Source: Chytridium lagenaria (lineage: Eukaryota > Chytridiomycota > Chytridiomycetes > Chytridiales > Chytridiaceae). Taken from it: a stretch of DNA of 64,000 nucleotides. The DNA lies in assembly GCA_025449115.1 (NCBI GenBank), contig JAHLKC010000058.1:163707-227706 (forward strand), given 5' to 3'. Below the pieces are notes generated by a model that did no database searches, was not told where the DNA came from, and saw only the letters and a list, made by a program, of their open reading frames with translations. The position numbers and the translations under genes are program-made. Within the stretch, counting starts at the first letter, position 1, and each line of letters opens with the position of its first letter. Shown here piece after piece: positions 11,712 through 23,661 of this stretch.

Positions 11712-12990
11712 ACATACTATACGCAAATCCGTGTTTGATTTTTTTCCCCTCGTTTGTTTCATACTTCTTTATCCCTTTTTAAATTTTAAGGCTCCGTGGT
11801 TTTTGATTTCCCCCTTTGTTTTGTTTTCGCACATAAAAAGCCCACCGTCTTTCTCTATCCTTCTTTCTCACAGGCCTTGATTCTCTAAAGTTGTTTTTTC
11901 TTCTCTTCTCTTTTTTTCTTTTTCTTTTTTTGGTTCCTTTATTCCCCCCGTTGTAGGCATGATAGTATATGTTTTTGTTTTCGTAGATGAAAGAGTTGTG
12001 TGTTAAAGAAGTTGATGAAGCCCCATTTGTTGCGTTTTTATGATTACCCCCCTCCCCCCCGCGTAAGTGTTCGGGGGTCTTTCTCCTTTGGTTTTTTCTT
12101 TTCTTTTTATTTTTTCGAAAGCCCTCTCCCATACTCTACCGCCTTTAGTTTTTGCAATAGTTTTGCAGATTCACGATGATGTTTTTGCTGTGTTTCAACA
12201 CCTTTGAAACTGCTGAGGTGATGTGGGCGTTGGGAAGGGACAAGTTTCCCGTCAGTCTTCTTTGTTTTTGTTTTTTTTTTGGCCTACTTTTTGTTGTTTA
12301 CATGTTGTGTTTTGTTTGTTTGGGTTGGTTGTTGTTGCTTGAAGGGTTGTTTTTAGAGTTAGAAGAAGCAGATAAGATAAAATACTATTCTTGTTACATC
12401 CACTATGTTCGCGTTCATGAAAAGTTTTGAGAACGACGAAAAACAAATGGTGGTTGAAATCAAACGAGAGTTGTCAGACCTTTCTGGACAACAAACTTTT
12501 GAAGATGATGGTTTCGGACGTTCTCACCCCCCCTTTGCACATTGAGACGGTGAATGGATTACGAGAGTAGGAGCGATGTTCATTCACGTTGGACTCATTG
12601 ATGGTCACTTAGGTTCTTGATGACTTGGACAACCATTCCTTTACTTTCAAAAACAAGTCACAGAATGGATTGGCAGCAGCAGTCCCCCAATGACATGGAT
12701 GACGGCGTGAAGACGACAGAACAGAGAAATTGGATGTTCGAAGCTTGTTACTGTCGCAACCTAAAACATGGAAGCGGAATTACGATTTCATAGAGTACTC
12801 CTTTTTTAACGGTGCGTTGTCTAACTTTGGGAAAAGGAACTCTTCTCGAAACAAGTTCAACTTTTTTGGAACAATCTACAAAGGAGATGTTATAAACGGA
12901 TTTTGAGTCAACCCCCGCAATGGAGCTCGAGTGCTGAGATTAAGGAAGCGGGTTGGTCTTGCCGCTTATCTTGTTTTGCTTATGGAGTTT
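11712..12990. other. T-rich 3' UTR and intergenic region
   Basis: Strongly T-rich plus strand from 11710 to 12320 (many runs of 6-9 T), fitting the 3' UTR of the PSP1 gene. From 12440 to 12990 the composition is more balanced and includes the short open stretch MDWQQQSPNDMDD at 12664, which may be the first exon of the downstream coiled-coil gene. I could not join it with confidence. Confidence 0.4.
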
Positions 12991-12992
12991 AG

Positions 12993-14425
12993 AGATGAAG
13001 AATGATGAGATGAAGACAAAGTTGAAGGCGTATAAGAGGGATTTGGGGTCGGCTTGTGAGAGACTCGCTGAGGTTTTAGAGACGGTTGTTGGAGGTGAGG
13101 AAGGAGTGCTTATTTATTTTTTACTGTCCAGGGAGGAGAAGCTGATGGTCGTGTTTTTTTTTTAATGTAGCGCAATCAGAGGTGATTGCAAAGAGGAATG
13201 AGATTGAGGTTGTTGTGTACTATTAGTGGGCTTGTATGGTGTTTATGGTGGGGTGTTTTTTCTGATTACTTTCTTTATCGATAGGAGGAGGAGTCGCAGA
13301 GGCTTTTAGAGCAGTTTGATCCTAATGAGGTCTATTTAGTTTTGATACTGTTTCGTACTGATGTTTTTTATTTGGGGGTAATAGCCGACTTACGAGGAAT
13401 TGCAGACCATCTACACACAGCAGGTGGAGAAACTGTTGTTTACATTGCAGGCTCTAATGTTTTTAAACAGGAGGGTCCCTTGATGCGAGATAGGGCGGAA
13501 ATGGCGGACCTTGAAAAACAGATTGAGGATATGAGACGGGAGAATGAGTCGTTAAAGCAGAACCTTGTTCAGGTGTCTGTGGAGATGAGTGAGGTGGATC
13601 AACAGCTAGAAGTAGAAGCGAGAAAGGCGTCGCTAAGGGATCCAGATGAGGAGAAGTATACGTTATGGTATATTTTTTATTATGAAAAGATGTAAGGCTG
13701 ACCTTTTCTTTTTCTTTTTTGTAAGGTGTGAACAATGGAGTAAGACGCTGATGGGATTATTGGGCATACAGAATATCACACCGAAGGATTCTTCGTGCAT
13801 TTCCATTATATATGATTTGACGGGTGGACGGACGTGTACACTTGAAATCACATTTAAAACACCACATAACTCGCAAAAGTATGCGGTAGAGGGCAAGGTT
13901 GGAACTTTTCAATTCTTTTTGAGTGTGTGCTATATACCTCTGTTGAAATGATTAGCTGTCAGACTGCCCTTGCAATATCTACGATATCGTTGAAATTGGC
14001 CAACATTTAACGACACTGAGCGGAATCAGAACGTTCAGGATGCCACTTTGATTATTGTCTACGAGACGCGTCGTCGAATCACAAAATACTATGCACTTGT
14101 GGATGAGGTGGAGACGTTGAGAGCTCAACTGCCGCAACGAAACATTCGGATAGACTTTGATGTTGATAGACGGTTTGGAAAGGTGTGGTTTGGGGAGGGG
14201 TGGTGTTGGAAGTTCGCGTCACGCAAGAATACCCAGGGGATGCATCATGCTTGGATTATTATGTAACGAATGGTGGAAATAAGGATACACAGGAGATGAT
14301 GGTAATGTTATCAGCTTCACTTGATATTCATGGGTTTTGGTTTTTTAACATGATCTGTCTCCTAGACCACGCTGAGTATGCACAAGACGTCCACCATCAC
14401 TCAACTTGTTGTTTTATGCTGCTGA
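12993..14425 (+). CDS. unrecognised protein with coiled coil and compact C-terminal domain (RWD-like?)
   Basis: Spliced exons read EMKNDEMKTKLKAYKRDLG, then SEVIAKRNEIEV, EEESQRLLEQFDPNE, TYEELQTIYTQQVEKLL, and a long heptad-rich stretch (RAEMADLEKQIEDMRRENES, VSVEMSEVDQQLEVEARK). These are followed by a globular part: EQWSKTLMGLLGIQNI, SIIYDLTGGRTCTLEITF, IYDIVEIGQHLTTL, RRRITKYYALVDEVETLRAQL, VRVTQEYPGDASCLDYYV, ending TITQLVVLCC. A coiled coil followed by a small alpha/beta domain recalls kinetochore subunits of the Spc24/Spc25/KNL1-partner class, but no diagnostic motif was seen, so that is only a suggestion. Six or more introns of about 50-90 nt are present. The start is uncertain: no ATG in frame at the first exon, so the true 5' end lies upstream of 12993. 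Confidence 0.5.
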
Positions 14426-15094
14426 ATCATTAATTGTTTTATATGTATGTTGATTAAACTATGGAATAAGCTGTGTCTTTTATGATACCTTTTCAGTGAT
14501 TGCGTTTAAGCAGTAGTAGCAGTTGTAGCAGTATGCCTGTAGTGTTATTTTTAAATAGCAGTAAAAAGCCAGTATGTAGTAAATAAATATTTATAAAAAC
14601 AACATTATATTATTTTAATCAATTAATTAATTATTAGTAATTACATAAATATTAAAATAAAATATTTATTTATTATTATATTTTAATTATTAATTAAAAG
14701 TTTTTCGCTGAGAGGGTGATATTGCACTGGTGGGAACACAAACTGGTCCTTCTTTTTCTCAACACCGGCTTCAATGGTACTGTATATTCAATTCAATAGG
14801 AAGAGGGCATCAGCGGAGACACTGGCATCCCATCCATCCCATCACATCACATCCCCATCGTCAACCATCATCAAAACAACACCTGTGTGGAAGAGAACAG
14901 CCAAAGAGGATAAGGGAGAGAGAGCGTCACTGGATCATGGTCAACGACTTGGGCTTGGACTTTTGACTTAGTGGACACCAAGTGATGTCGAAAGGAATGA
15001 TGACTGCTGTGCTACTCCTTTATCGAGCGATTGCCCTCTCCCTCTCACTCTATCATCAGATCATCTATATGCTAACATCTCCTTTCTCTTCCAG
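14426..15094. other. intergenic region with a very AT-rich block
   Basis: Between the coiled-coil gene and RPL3. From about 14570 to 14700 the sequence is roughly 90 percent A+T, with overlapping palindromes built from TAATTA and AATATTT. The 14780-15090 part should contain the RPL3 promoter and its first exon (ATG only, immediately before an intron); ATG followed by GT occurs at 14775 and 14939, but I cannot choose between them. Confidence 0.5.
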
Positions 15095-16640
15095 TCTCAC
15101 AGGTGCGTTTTTGAGACGATAAATGGACTTTGCTCTGTGTGGTTTATACGAATTGTTGTCTGGATATACTTACTGACCCCGTTTCTCTCCTTGTTTACCT
15201 GGTTTCGTTTGGAAACAATAGGAAGGTGAGATCATGGTTGCCTTGGTGAACTCGAGGAAGGAATATCAGTTCTAATATTAACTCTTAAATCTTTCCAGTT
15301 TGAGCACCCCCGTCACGGTTCCTCGGGTTCCTTCCCCGCAAGCGCTCCCGCACCCACCGTGGTCGCGTGAAGTCCTACCCCAAGGATGACGCCAAGAAGC
15401 CCGTCCACTTGGCTGCTTTCCTCGGATACAAGGCCGGTATGACCCACATTGTCCGTGACCTCGAGCGTCCTGGATCCAGTAAGTACTTGAATTCGCATGA
15501 AGATGGATAGGTCAGGATCTTTGGACTGATGACATTACCGTATGATAGAGATGCACAAGAAGGAGGTCGTTGAGGCGGTCACCATCATCGAGACCCCCAT
15601 TGTCGTTGTCGGCGTTGTCGGCTACGTCGAGACTCCCCGTGGTCTCCGCTCCCTCACCACCGTCTGGGCTGAGCACCTTTCCGACGAGGTGAAGAGGCGG
15701 TTCTACAAGAACTGGTACCGTTCCAAGAAGAAGGCCTTCACCAAGTACTCCAAGAAGTACGCCAGCGAGAACGGCAAGCCCATCACTGAGCAGTTCGAGC
15801 GTATCAAGAAGTACTGCCAGGTTGTCCGTGTCCTCGTCCACACCCAAATCGGTCTCATAAGATCGGCATGAAGAAGGTGAGCAGTTTTGTTAACTTATCT
15901 CTATATCAAGTTTCTTAACTTTTTCTTTGGAAAGGCCCACGTCATGGAGATCCAGCTTAACGGTGGATCCGTTGCCGACAAGTCAACTGGGCCAAGGACC
16001 ACTTCGAGAAGCAGGTCCCCGTCTCTTCCGTCTTCGCCCAGAACGAGATGATCGATGTTATTGGTGTCACCAAGGGTCACGGTTTCACCGGTGTCGTTGC
16101 CCGTTGGGGTGTCAAGAAGCTTCCCAGGAAGACCCACAAGGGTCCTCCGCAAGGTCGCTTGTATTGGTGCCTGGCACCCTTCGGTCAGTAACAGTCACTC
16201 TTCATTCCATTTTTGTTTTGTGTCCGTCCTGTTGCTAATATATTGTACAGAGGGTTATGTACTCCGTCCCGTGCCGGTCAGGACGGTTACCACCACCGTA
16301 CCGAGCTTAACAAGAAGATCTACCGTGTTGGATCCAAGGACAACAAGGAGTCTGGTGCCACTGACTTCGATCTTACCTCCAAGAGCATCACCCCCCTTGG
16401 TGGATTCCCCCACTTCGGTATCGTCAACGAGGACTGGATCATGGTCAAGGGTTGCACTGTTGGTGTCAAGAAGCGTGTCCTTACCCTCAGGAAGTCCCTC
16501 CTCACCCACACCAAGCGTTCCGCGCTCGAGGAGGTTAACCTCAAGTTCATCGACACTTCTCAAAGTTCGGACACGGAAGATTCCAGACCGCCGAGGAGAA
16601 GAAGAGCTTCTACGGAACTCTCAAGAAGGACCTTGCTTAA
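15095..16640 (+). CDS. RPL3: 60S ribosomal protein uL3 (RPL3), frame broken by single-base indels
   Basis: Core large-subunit protein near the peptidyl transferase centre. Exons: 15095-15102 (Ser-His-Arg part), a 4-nt exon 15222-15225, 15299-15478, 15549-15876, 15935-16183 and 16251-16640. Conserved blocks are easy to read: [106 protein letters not shown]. They lie in different frames because single bases are missing or extra near 15328, 15856, 15982, 16144, 16268 and 16560, while codons on both sides remain near perfect. An essential gene with this conservation is unlikely to be a pseudogene, so sequencing indels are the simplest reading. The initiator exon is not located. Strong codon bias (C/G third positions) fits high expression. 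Confidence 0.93.
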
Positions 16641-16872
16641 ATGCGCTGTTCGTCTTGTTTCCAATAAGCTTAGGTTATTTCTAGTATCATTATTATGTAT
16701 TCAGAAGAACCCATACTTTTGCTTTAGTGTATTGCTTGTGTGTGTGGATTGAGAGTGTGTTTCAATGTGCTTTATATAAATATCTGGTTGAATGCAAATA
16801 GGTACTACTTGGTTGAATGAATGGATTTGCGCGTGAAATGTGTACGAAATAAATATGCCCGCGTTGCTGTCG

Positions 16873-17384
16873 TTAGTGCCGTCTAGCCTCCTCGAATCCC
16901 TTCAACACTTGACAGATAAAGGCAGCCTCTGACGTATCTCTCACAATGTCGACCGGATTTGAAGACCGGCCCGCTTTCGTAGCCTTTAAATCTGATAGTC
17001 AGACTTCTGTAACTTTCTCCTCCATAATTCTACTCCTTTCCTTACATTAGCTGTCGCCGCATCCGTTCTAAAATCCAAAGACTCTTCCATCCTTTGAAGT
17101 TCTTGCCTCATGTCCTATCGAAGTTGTGTTTTTTATTTTTATTAGTGGGGTAAAGGAAATAGAGTAAGAAAGGATTGCGGATGGTTCGAACAATCAATAT
17201 TACAAAGAGAAGCTTGTTCTATACATACCTGCATAGAGGCCGCCCCTGTTCCAGTGGTTGCTCCCGCATCCACCACAAACTTTCCTGGTTGCTTCACAAG
17301 CGCATCCTGCGACGTGAACCGATGCAAGGTTGTTGTGAAACCCGAGTAAGGCCGACTCGAAGGATAAACGCAGAACCCGCTCAT
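16873..17384 (-). CDS. small hypothetical protein, possibly mitochondrial
   Basis: Exon 1 (17229-17384) encodes MSGFCVYPSSRPYSGFTTTL and ends GTGAASMQ at a good GTATGT donor. Exon 2 (about 17047-17115) encodes MRQELQRMEESLDFRTDAAT. Exon 3 (about 16873-16990) encodes LKATKAGRSSNPVDIVRDTS and EAAFICQVLKGFEEARRH before a TAA at 16873. The exon 2-3 junction does not keep phase as written, so a one-base indel or a different splice is needed. The N-terminus, with Ser/Arg/Tyr residues and no acidic ones, could be a targeting sequence. I do not recognise the family. It converges with RPL3, about 230 bp stop to stop. Confidence 0.45.
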
Positions 17385-17505
17385 GACGACACCCTTTCAA
17401 CAAAAGCAACAAAACGAATTGACGGAAAGAAGGGTAGAGGGATGATGGATTCCTTTTTCAAAGTCCACTATCTGTAATTACTCGAAAAATTTCGAATCAA
17501 AAAAA

Positions 17506-19088
<1,583 letters not shown>

Positions 19089-19275
19089 TTGTTAAGACTT
19101 TTCAATAGGTCTCCTTACCTGTATTCCCCACCTCTTTAAGACGATGTAGGGCCTTTACCCGCCCTCTCATCTTCTTTATTCCTGTTGTTGTTTTTTTGTT
19201 GTTTTTTTTTTTTTGTTTATTCTCGCATTCGTTTGATGGTTCTTGTGCCTCTTTTTTTTTTGTTTTGTGGGATTT

Positions 19276-20738
19276 ATGGTGTCGCCGTCAAGTAATAAAA
19301 AAAAAAAAAAAAAATCAAGACAATTTTTAAAGTGTTTTTGGGCATGCAGGACATCAAGGACAATAACGAGTTTGGGAGACCTGGACTTGGAGCCTTGTCA
19401 TCTTATGCGGAGGGGTATTCAGAGTCTGGAACTTATACGTCTGCGGTTGGATTGAGACATTTACAAAAGTTGGGATGGAAGCAGGGAGATGGGCTTGGGA
19501 AGCAGAGAGGTATTTTTTTGGTATTAAAGCTTTCTAAAGGATGTTGACTTTTCCTTTTCTTTGTAGATGGGATGACTAGAGCGCTTTCTGTGGGGTTTAA
19601 AATGGATACAAAGGGACTTGGAGCTGGGAGAGAGGAGTTTAGTACATCGTGGTGGTGAGGCTTTTAATATTTTTTTTTGGAGTTGGTTTTGACGTTGTTG
19701 TTGGGGTTTTAGGGATCATATTTTTAATAAGACGACGTCTTCGATCAAGGTTGAGAAGGATGGTGAAGGGGGTGTGAAGGTGCAGTTTGAGAAGAGTAAG
19801 GAGAAGAAGGATACGTCGTTACTCTATGGAGGTTTTGTGAAAAGGTTTTTTGTTATTTCTATCTCTCCCCGTTTTTGGTTTTGTCATGACTTTTAAAATA
19901 TGGTTTTGTTGGTTGTTGTTTTTTTTCGTTATTATAACGATGGTTGTTTTTTTTTTTTGATAGCACCGAGACAACGTTACCTGACAAAAAGGATTTTTCG
20001 TTCGCCATGTCGGATGCTGAGTTATTCAGTGCATGTGGGGGACGGACGTTGAGGAAGGGGGCGAGGGTGCAACAGAATGGCAAGTTGAGTCGAACGTCCG
20101 AGGGAATTTTGAAGATGAAGGAGGCGTTGGTGAAGATGGAGAGGAGGAGGATGAGGAAGAGGATTTAAAAACGGGGAAGAATGAAGGGGAGGGTGATGCG
20201 GATATTTTGAAGAAGAAGAAGAAGCGGAGGGAGAGTGAGATTGAAGTAACGGTGACGCTGATAACACGGAAAGGAGAAGAAGAAGCGGAGGGATGAGAAG
20301 GAGGTGGAGAGTGATGCGGGTGACGCAGGGAACACGGAAAAAAAAGAAGAAGAAGAAGCAGAGAGAGAGTGAGATAGAGATGGAGGTGCAGTAGAGGTGC
20401 AAGGTGACGCGGATAACACGATGAAGAAAAAGAAGAAGAAGAGGAAGGCCGACGCGGAGGCGGATGAAGAAAACGCTGTACGGCCGGACGAGGCCGAGAG
20501 TTCGAAAAAGGTCGAGAAGAGCAAGAAAAGAAAGATGTTGGAGGAGACTGAAGAGGCAAGGGAAGAACTACAACCCACGTCTGACACAATATCCGCATCA
20601 ACTGACAAAAAGAAAAAGAAAAGCAAAAAGACCTCAGTCGTATCTCCTATATCAACACAAGAACCCACACCTCCACCAGCAATCGACGATAGCGCACCCA
20701 GCAAGCCCAAAAAGAAGAAGAAGCAAATAGAGTCATAG
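19276..20738 (+). CDS. GPATCH4-like G-patch protein with lysine-rich tail
   Basis: The G-patch is LRHLQKLGWKQGDGLGKQRD and GMTRALSVGFKMDTKGLGA, followed by SWWDHIFNKTTSSIKVEK, SLLYGGFVKST and AMSDAELFSACGGRTLRKGA, in the same order as human GPATCH4, a nucleolar RNA-binding partner of the DEAH helicase DHX15. The tail (20150-20738) is a charged region with repeated units of acidic residues followed by KKKKK, typical of nucleolar proteins. It is open only in different frames: stops at 20168 and 20296 are bypassed by shifting one base, so indels in the A/G runs are likely. The proposed start is a lone ATG at 19276 spliced to 19350, across an intron with an A18 tract. Other introns lie at about 19510-19566, 19656-19713 and 19845-19963. 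Confidence 0.8.
20160..20410 (+). repeat. degenerate lysine-rich tandem repeat inside the GPATCH4-like tail
   Basis: Three imperfect units of about 75-100 nt each contain GGTGACGCGG/GTGATGCGG-like starts followed by an AAGAAGAAGAAG run and a GAGAGTGAGAT segment. They translate to GDAD...KKKKK...RESEIE in shifted frames. The repeats explain the local frame instability. Confidence 0.6.
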
Positions 20739-21071
20739 ACAGCAACCAAGTAGATTGTTTTTTTGTTTGAGAATATATTGAGATAAAAGAAAACTGGCTT
20801 GCAAAAAAGATTTGTTGCCGTTTCCGAGGTGTGCGTTAAGAACAAGGGGAAATATTCGTTTTTCGATAGAGTGCAAGATGCGAAAAACTGTCGAAGAAAC
20901 ACGACCCCGAGACTTCTCACTTGGGTGTATCGATTCGGGTGGTGTTTTATCGTAAAGGGCTTTACTTCTGTGAAATTGAGAAATCGTGGTTGGAATCGAC
21001 AAAAAAGGACGTTAGATATACCGAAATAGAGCTGAAATAGATAATGAAATGGAGAAAATGTTAAACTAACC

Positions 21072-21631
21072 CCCTTGATCATAGCAGCAACCTGGAAACC
21101 AGAGTTGACGAGGCCAACACCGAGAAAAGTGACGGCAAGGCCAAACCACACGCTGTCGAGCTTCTTGCGAGCGTAGACGGGACGTGGGATTCTTGCTGTA
21201 AAGCCGATCATGAAACAATGTGAGTAAACTTACTTGTGCATAATATTAATGGGGATAATCGTACCTGCCAGAACCTCCTGGACTGGATCTCAGAGGCACG
21301 GATGCCGCTCTAAAGTTTCGAGGAAAGAGTCAGTCATGGCTATTTTTACTCGTATATCTATCGTTTTTCAAGATCCCCTCCATTGATGTATATCCCTTGT
21401 TCTTTCACATGCAATAGAACGGCCATTTGTGAGAAATTCCTTCTTTCCTCTCCAAATCCTCAACATCCATTGATAAGTATGTCCCCCCCCATCGTTACCA
21501 ATCTCTCTCTCTCTCCGTATCTCTCTCCTTATCACTCTCTCCATGACCCTCTCTCCTCTCTCTTGTTGCCTTTGGAGTGATGGATGTGAACCCACCTCGC
21601 CGACCTTGAGGATGGAACGAACAAAAGACAT
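21072..21631 (-). CDS. small single-membrane-span mitochondrial protein, cytochrome c oxidase subunit-like
   Basis: Exon 1 (21596-21631) encodes MSFVRSILKVGE, exon 2 (about 21268-21310) SGIRASEIQSRRFWQ, exon 3 (about 21072-21205) RIPRPVYARKKLDSVWFG followed by the membrane span LAVTFLGVGLVNSGFQVAAM and IKG. A short basic matrix segment, one hydrophobic helix and a very short tail match the small nuclear-encoded subunits of cytochrome c oxidase, most like the VIIa group; the exact subunit is not certain. The C-terminus is unresolved: after IKG there is a GTTAGT donor, and the next exon was not identified with a clear stop. The frame stays open far downstream only because it runs antisense to the lysine-rich GPATCH4 tail. 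Confidence 0.45.
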
Positions 21632-21856
21632 TTTGGTGATGGAATGAGTCAATAATTGAATAATTACTACTGTGTAAAGTAAAAAAATGAGATTCAAATT
21701 TTCTTTTTTCTTTTTTTCTTTTTCGTTTGTATTTAATAACTTTTTTTATATTTTTAATTTTTAATTTTTTCAGTTCTTGTTCTCATTCATTCAACCTTTG
21801 ATATCTACTGTCTGCTAGTCACACACACACACATATTTACACCCAGAAAGAGAAAA

Positions 21857-22430
21857 ATGAGCAGCAGCACTACGGCTACACTGCGGCAAAGAGGTTGACG
21901 GCGCTAAAGGGGTTACGCTCATCTCTCATGCAGCAAGCATCATCACCTTCATCATCATCACCTTCATCATCACCTTCATCATCACCATCACCTTCATCCT
22001 CTGTTGCTGCATCTGCTTCAGTTCCTTTACATTCAAAGTTTAGGTCCGTGGCTGCAGAGATGCGCGACTACTACTATCCAGACATTGATGTGGTCAAGCT
22101 GGCGCAACAGGACACGGACCTCAATGCTCTGAACCTCAAAGACACTTGGACGCTTTCTCGTCTTGCCAGAGAGGAGGAATGGGCAAAGCGTGGAAAGATT
22201 GTTCGAGTTGGAGGTAATTTCAGGATTTTTTCGATCATAAGCCTGTTTTTTGTTCTCTTTTTCTCCACTTTATTTTATAATAATGAAATGCAAATGGAAT
22301 CTTCGAGTGATGTCTGATTATTTCTTTTTTCGTTTTTCTTTTTCTTTTTTCCTTTGTCATCCATCTACAGTTGTTACCGGCCGGGGAAAAAGGTAGAGGG
22401 TGAAGGAAAGGCCGGACGAAAGAAGAAGTA
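21857..22430 (+). CDS. hypothetical basic protein with Ser/Pro microsatellite-coded stretch
   Basis: After an ATG at 21857 the frame shifts once near 21865 to join YGYTAAKRLTALKGLRSSLM. A run of Ser-Ser-Pro repeats, coded by a TCATCATCACCT array at 21935-22005, follows. The conserved-looking part is FRSVAAEMRDYYYPDIDVV, then NLKDTWTLSRLAREEEWAKR and GKIVRVG. A GTAATT donor near 22214 joins an exon near 22371 that ends in a Gly/Lys-rich tail, either at the TAG at 22395 or, one frame over, at the TAA at 22428 (EGKAGRKKK). A small basic protein with a Lys-rich end would suit a mitochondrial ribosomal protein, but I do not recognise it. Confidence 0.4.
21935..22008. repeat. TCATCATCACCT-type microsatellite, coding for Ser/Pro
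   Basis: About 70 bp of imperfect TCA/TCACCT units lie within the hypothetical gene's first exon. The frame is kept through the array, giving SSPSSSPSSS-like protein. Confidence 0.8.
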
Positions 22431-22558
22431 AAATCATCAGACGCGATCCCAAGCAGCAAATTAACGCCGTCAGCTTCTTGGGTCCGACGTTGACCGCCCT
22501 TGCCATATCCCGAAATATTTCACAAATCTACTCGCTCTCAAATACACGCCTCAATATC

Positions 22559-23661
22559 TTACTTGCCGTCCATGAGCTTCTCGCGCTGCATGACTACAAA
22601 AATCGAGAAAATATGAAAATGCAATATTAGTTTTCGAAACCACACCATACACATTTGCATAATTTGGAGGGGAAATCTGGATGATGATGATGATGGGGGA
22701 AAAAGGACGATGGAAGGAAGGAGGCCTTACCGGATTTATCAAACTTGATCAAAATGGTCATCTTTAGAGGATGCTCATCTGTTGCAGTCGAGTGGGCCGA
22801 TACTCGGGAAGGCTGAATAATTTTGTTGTGCAGTTTTTGTTTAAATAATGATACAGTGTGGGGTTAGAATATGCATGAATTATTTTCGATAATGGATATT
22901 CTTGGGACTTACAAAGTGGTTTCCGTCCAGAACGGCTTCGATAACACCCGCAATGAATGCACCCGTATTCAGTGTTGAAAGTTCTCTTGGAATGGAAATA
23001 AATCGGTTCACCATTGGGTCGTTGTCGATAATCATGTCTAAATTCGTACAAATACCAAAAATCAATACGATAATAGAGGAATGGAATATTTAGCACATAC
23101 ATTCATCCTCGCTATCCCGTGCTCTTTTGTAATGAATCCCGCAGGTTTTCCAAAAAGCGTCTTCCAAATGGTGGTGTTGATAAAATATAAAATCCCGAGA
23201 ACTCTTGTTTCCCTCTTTGCATTCTTGTCACGCCACATAGTAAGCTCCAGTACGCGAACTCCCACCCGGTATCCGTAATCGCTCAATCTATTAACCAAAC
23301 ATGTGGTTAGTACGTAGCTGCAACAACCAATGCCATGGCGATCTTGGTTAAAAGGGAAATACAACCCTACTTTTTCTCCAAGTCTGTGATTCCGCCAACC
23401 CTTTTCTGGGAGTACTGCACCATCTCTGAAAACAAGAATGCGAAAGCATTGAGCGATACCTAGCAACACAACAATTTGAGTTAAGGCAATTTTAACCGCA
23501 TTCCAAAATATCCCATCATAATCCTCTCAAGATGGATAGAACCTCCTCGTAGAAACTTTATCACCCGTCCCTTCTCCCCTCCAGATACCCATTGAATAAC
23601 ACACCTCAGACGCCCTCGTCTTGCTCAGATTCCTATCCAAAATGCCCGCCTTCTTCACCAT
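22559..23661 (-). CDS. TRAPPC5: TRAPP complex subunit 5 (Trs31)
   Basis: Core subunit of the TRAPP complexes, exchange factors for Rab1/Ypt1 on Golgi membranes. Exons in order: MVKKAGILDRNLSKTRASE (23605-23661), LNAFAFLFSEMVQYSQKRV (about 23374-23461), DYGYRVGVRVLELTMWRDKN with RETRVLGILYFINTTIWKTL and FGKPA (about 23098-23290), EYMIIDNDPMVNRFISIPRE with LSTLNTGAFIAGVIEAVLDG (about 22917-23040), VSAHSTATDEHPLKMTILIK (about 22733-22813), and VMQREKLMDGK (22559 up). The order and motifs match TRAPPC5 over its full length. The start ATG at 23661 fits the family N-terminus; a longer in-frame upstream stretch exists but would overlap the ELMOD gene even more. No frameshift was needed. Confidence 0.92.

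Noticed and set aside
15512..15847. Minus-strand frame rich in Leu, Val, Gly and Asp
   Set aside because: Antisense of RPL3; strong codon bias in RPL3 keeps several frames open.
15095..16640. RPL3 as a pseudogene
   Set aside because: Apart from single-base shifts the coding sequence is conserved with strong codon bias and normal splice sites; indel error is simpler. Still open until reads are checked.
20165..21211. 348-codon minus-strand open frame, the longest in its region
   Set aside because: Only its first 47 codons (COX-like exon) look real. The remainder is antisense to the purine-rich GPATCH4 tail, giving Ser/Phe/Leu low complexity.
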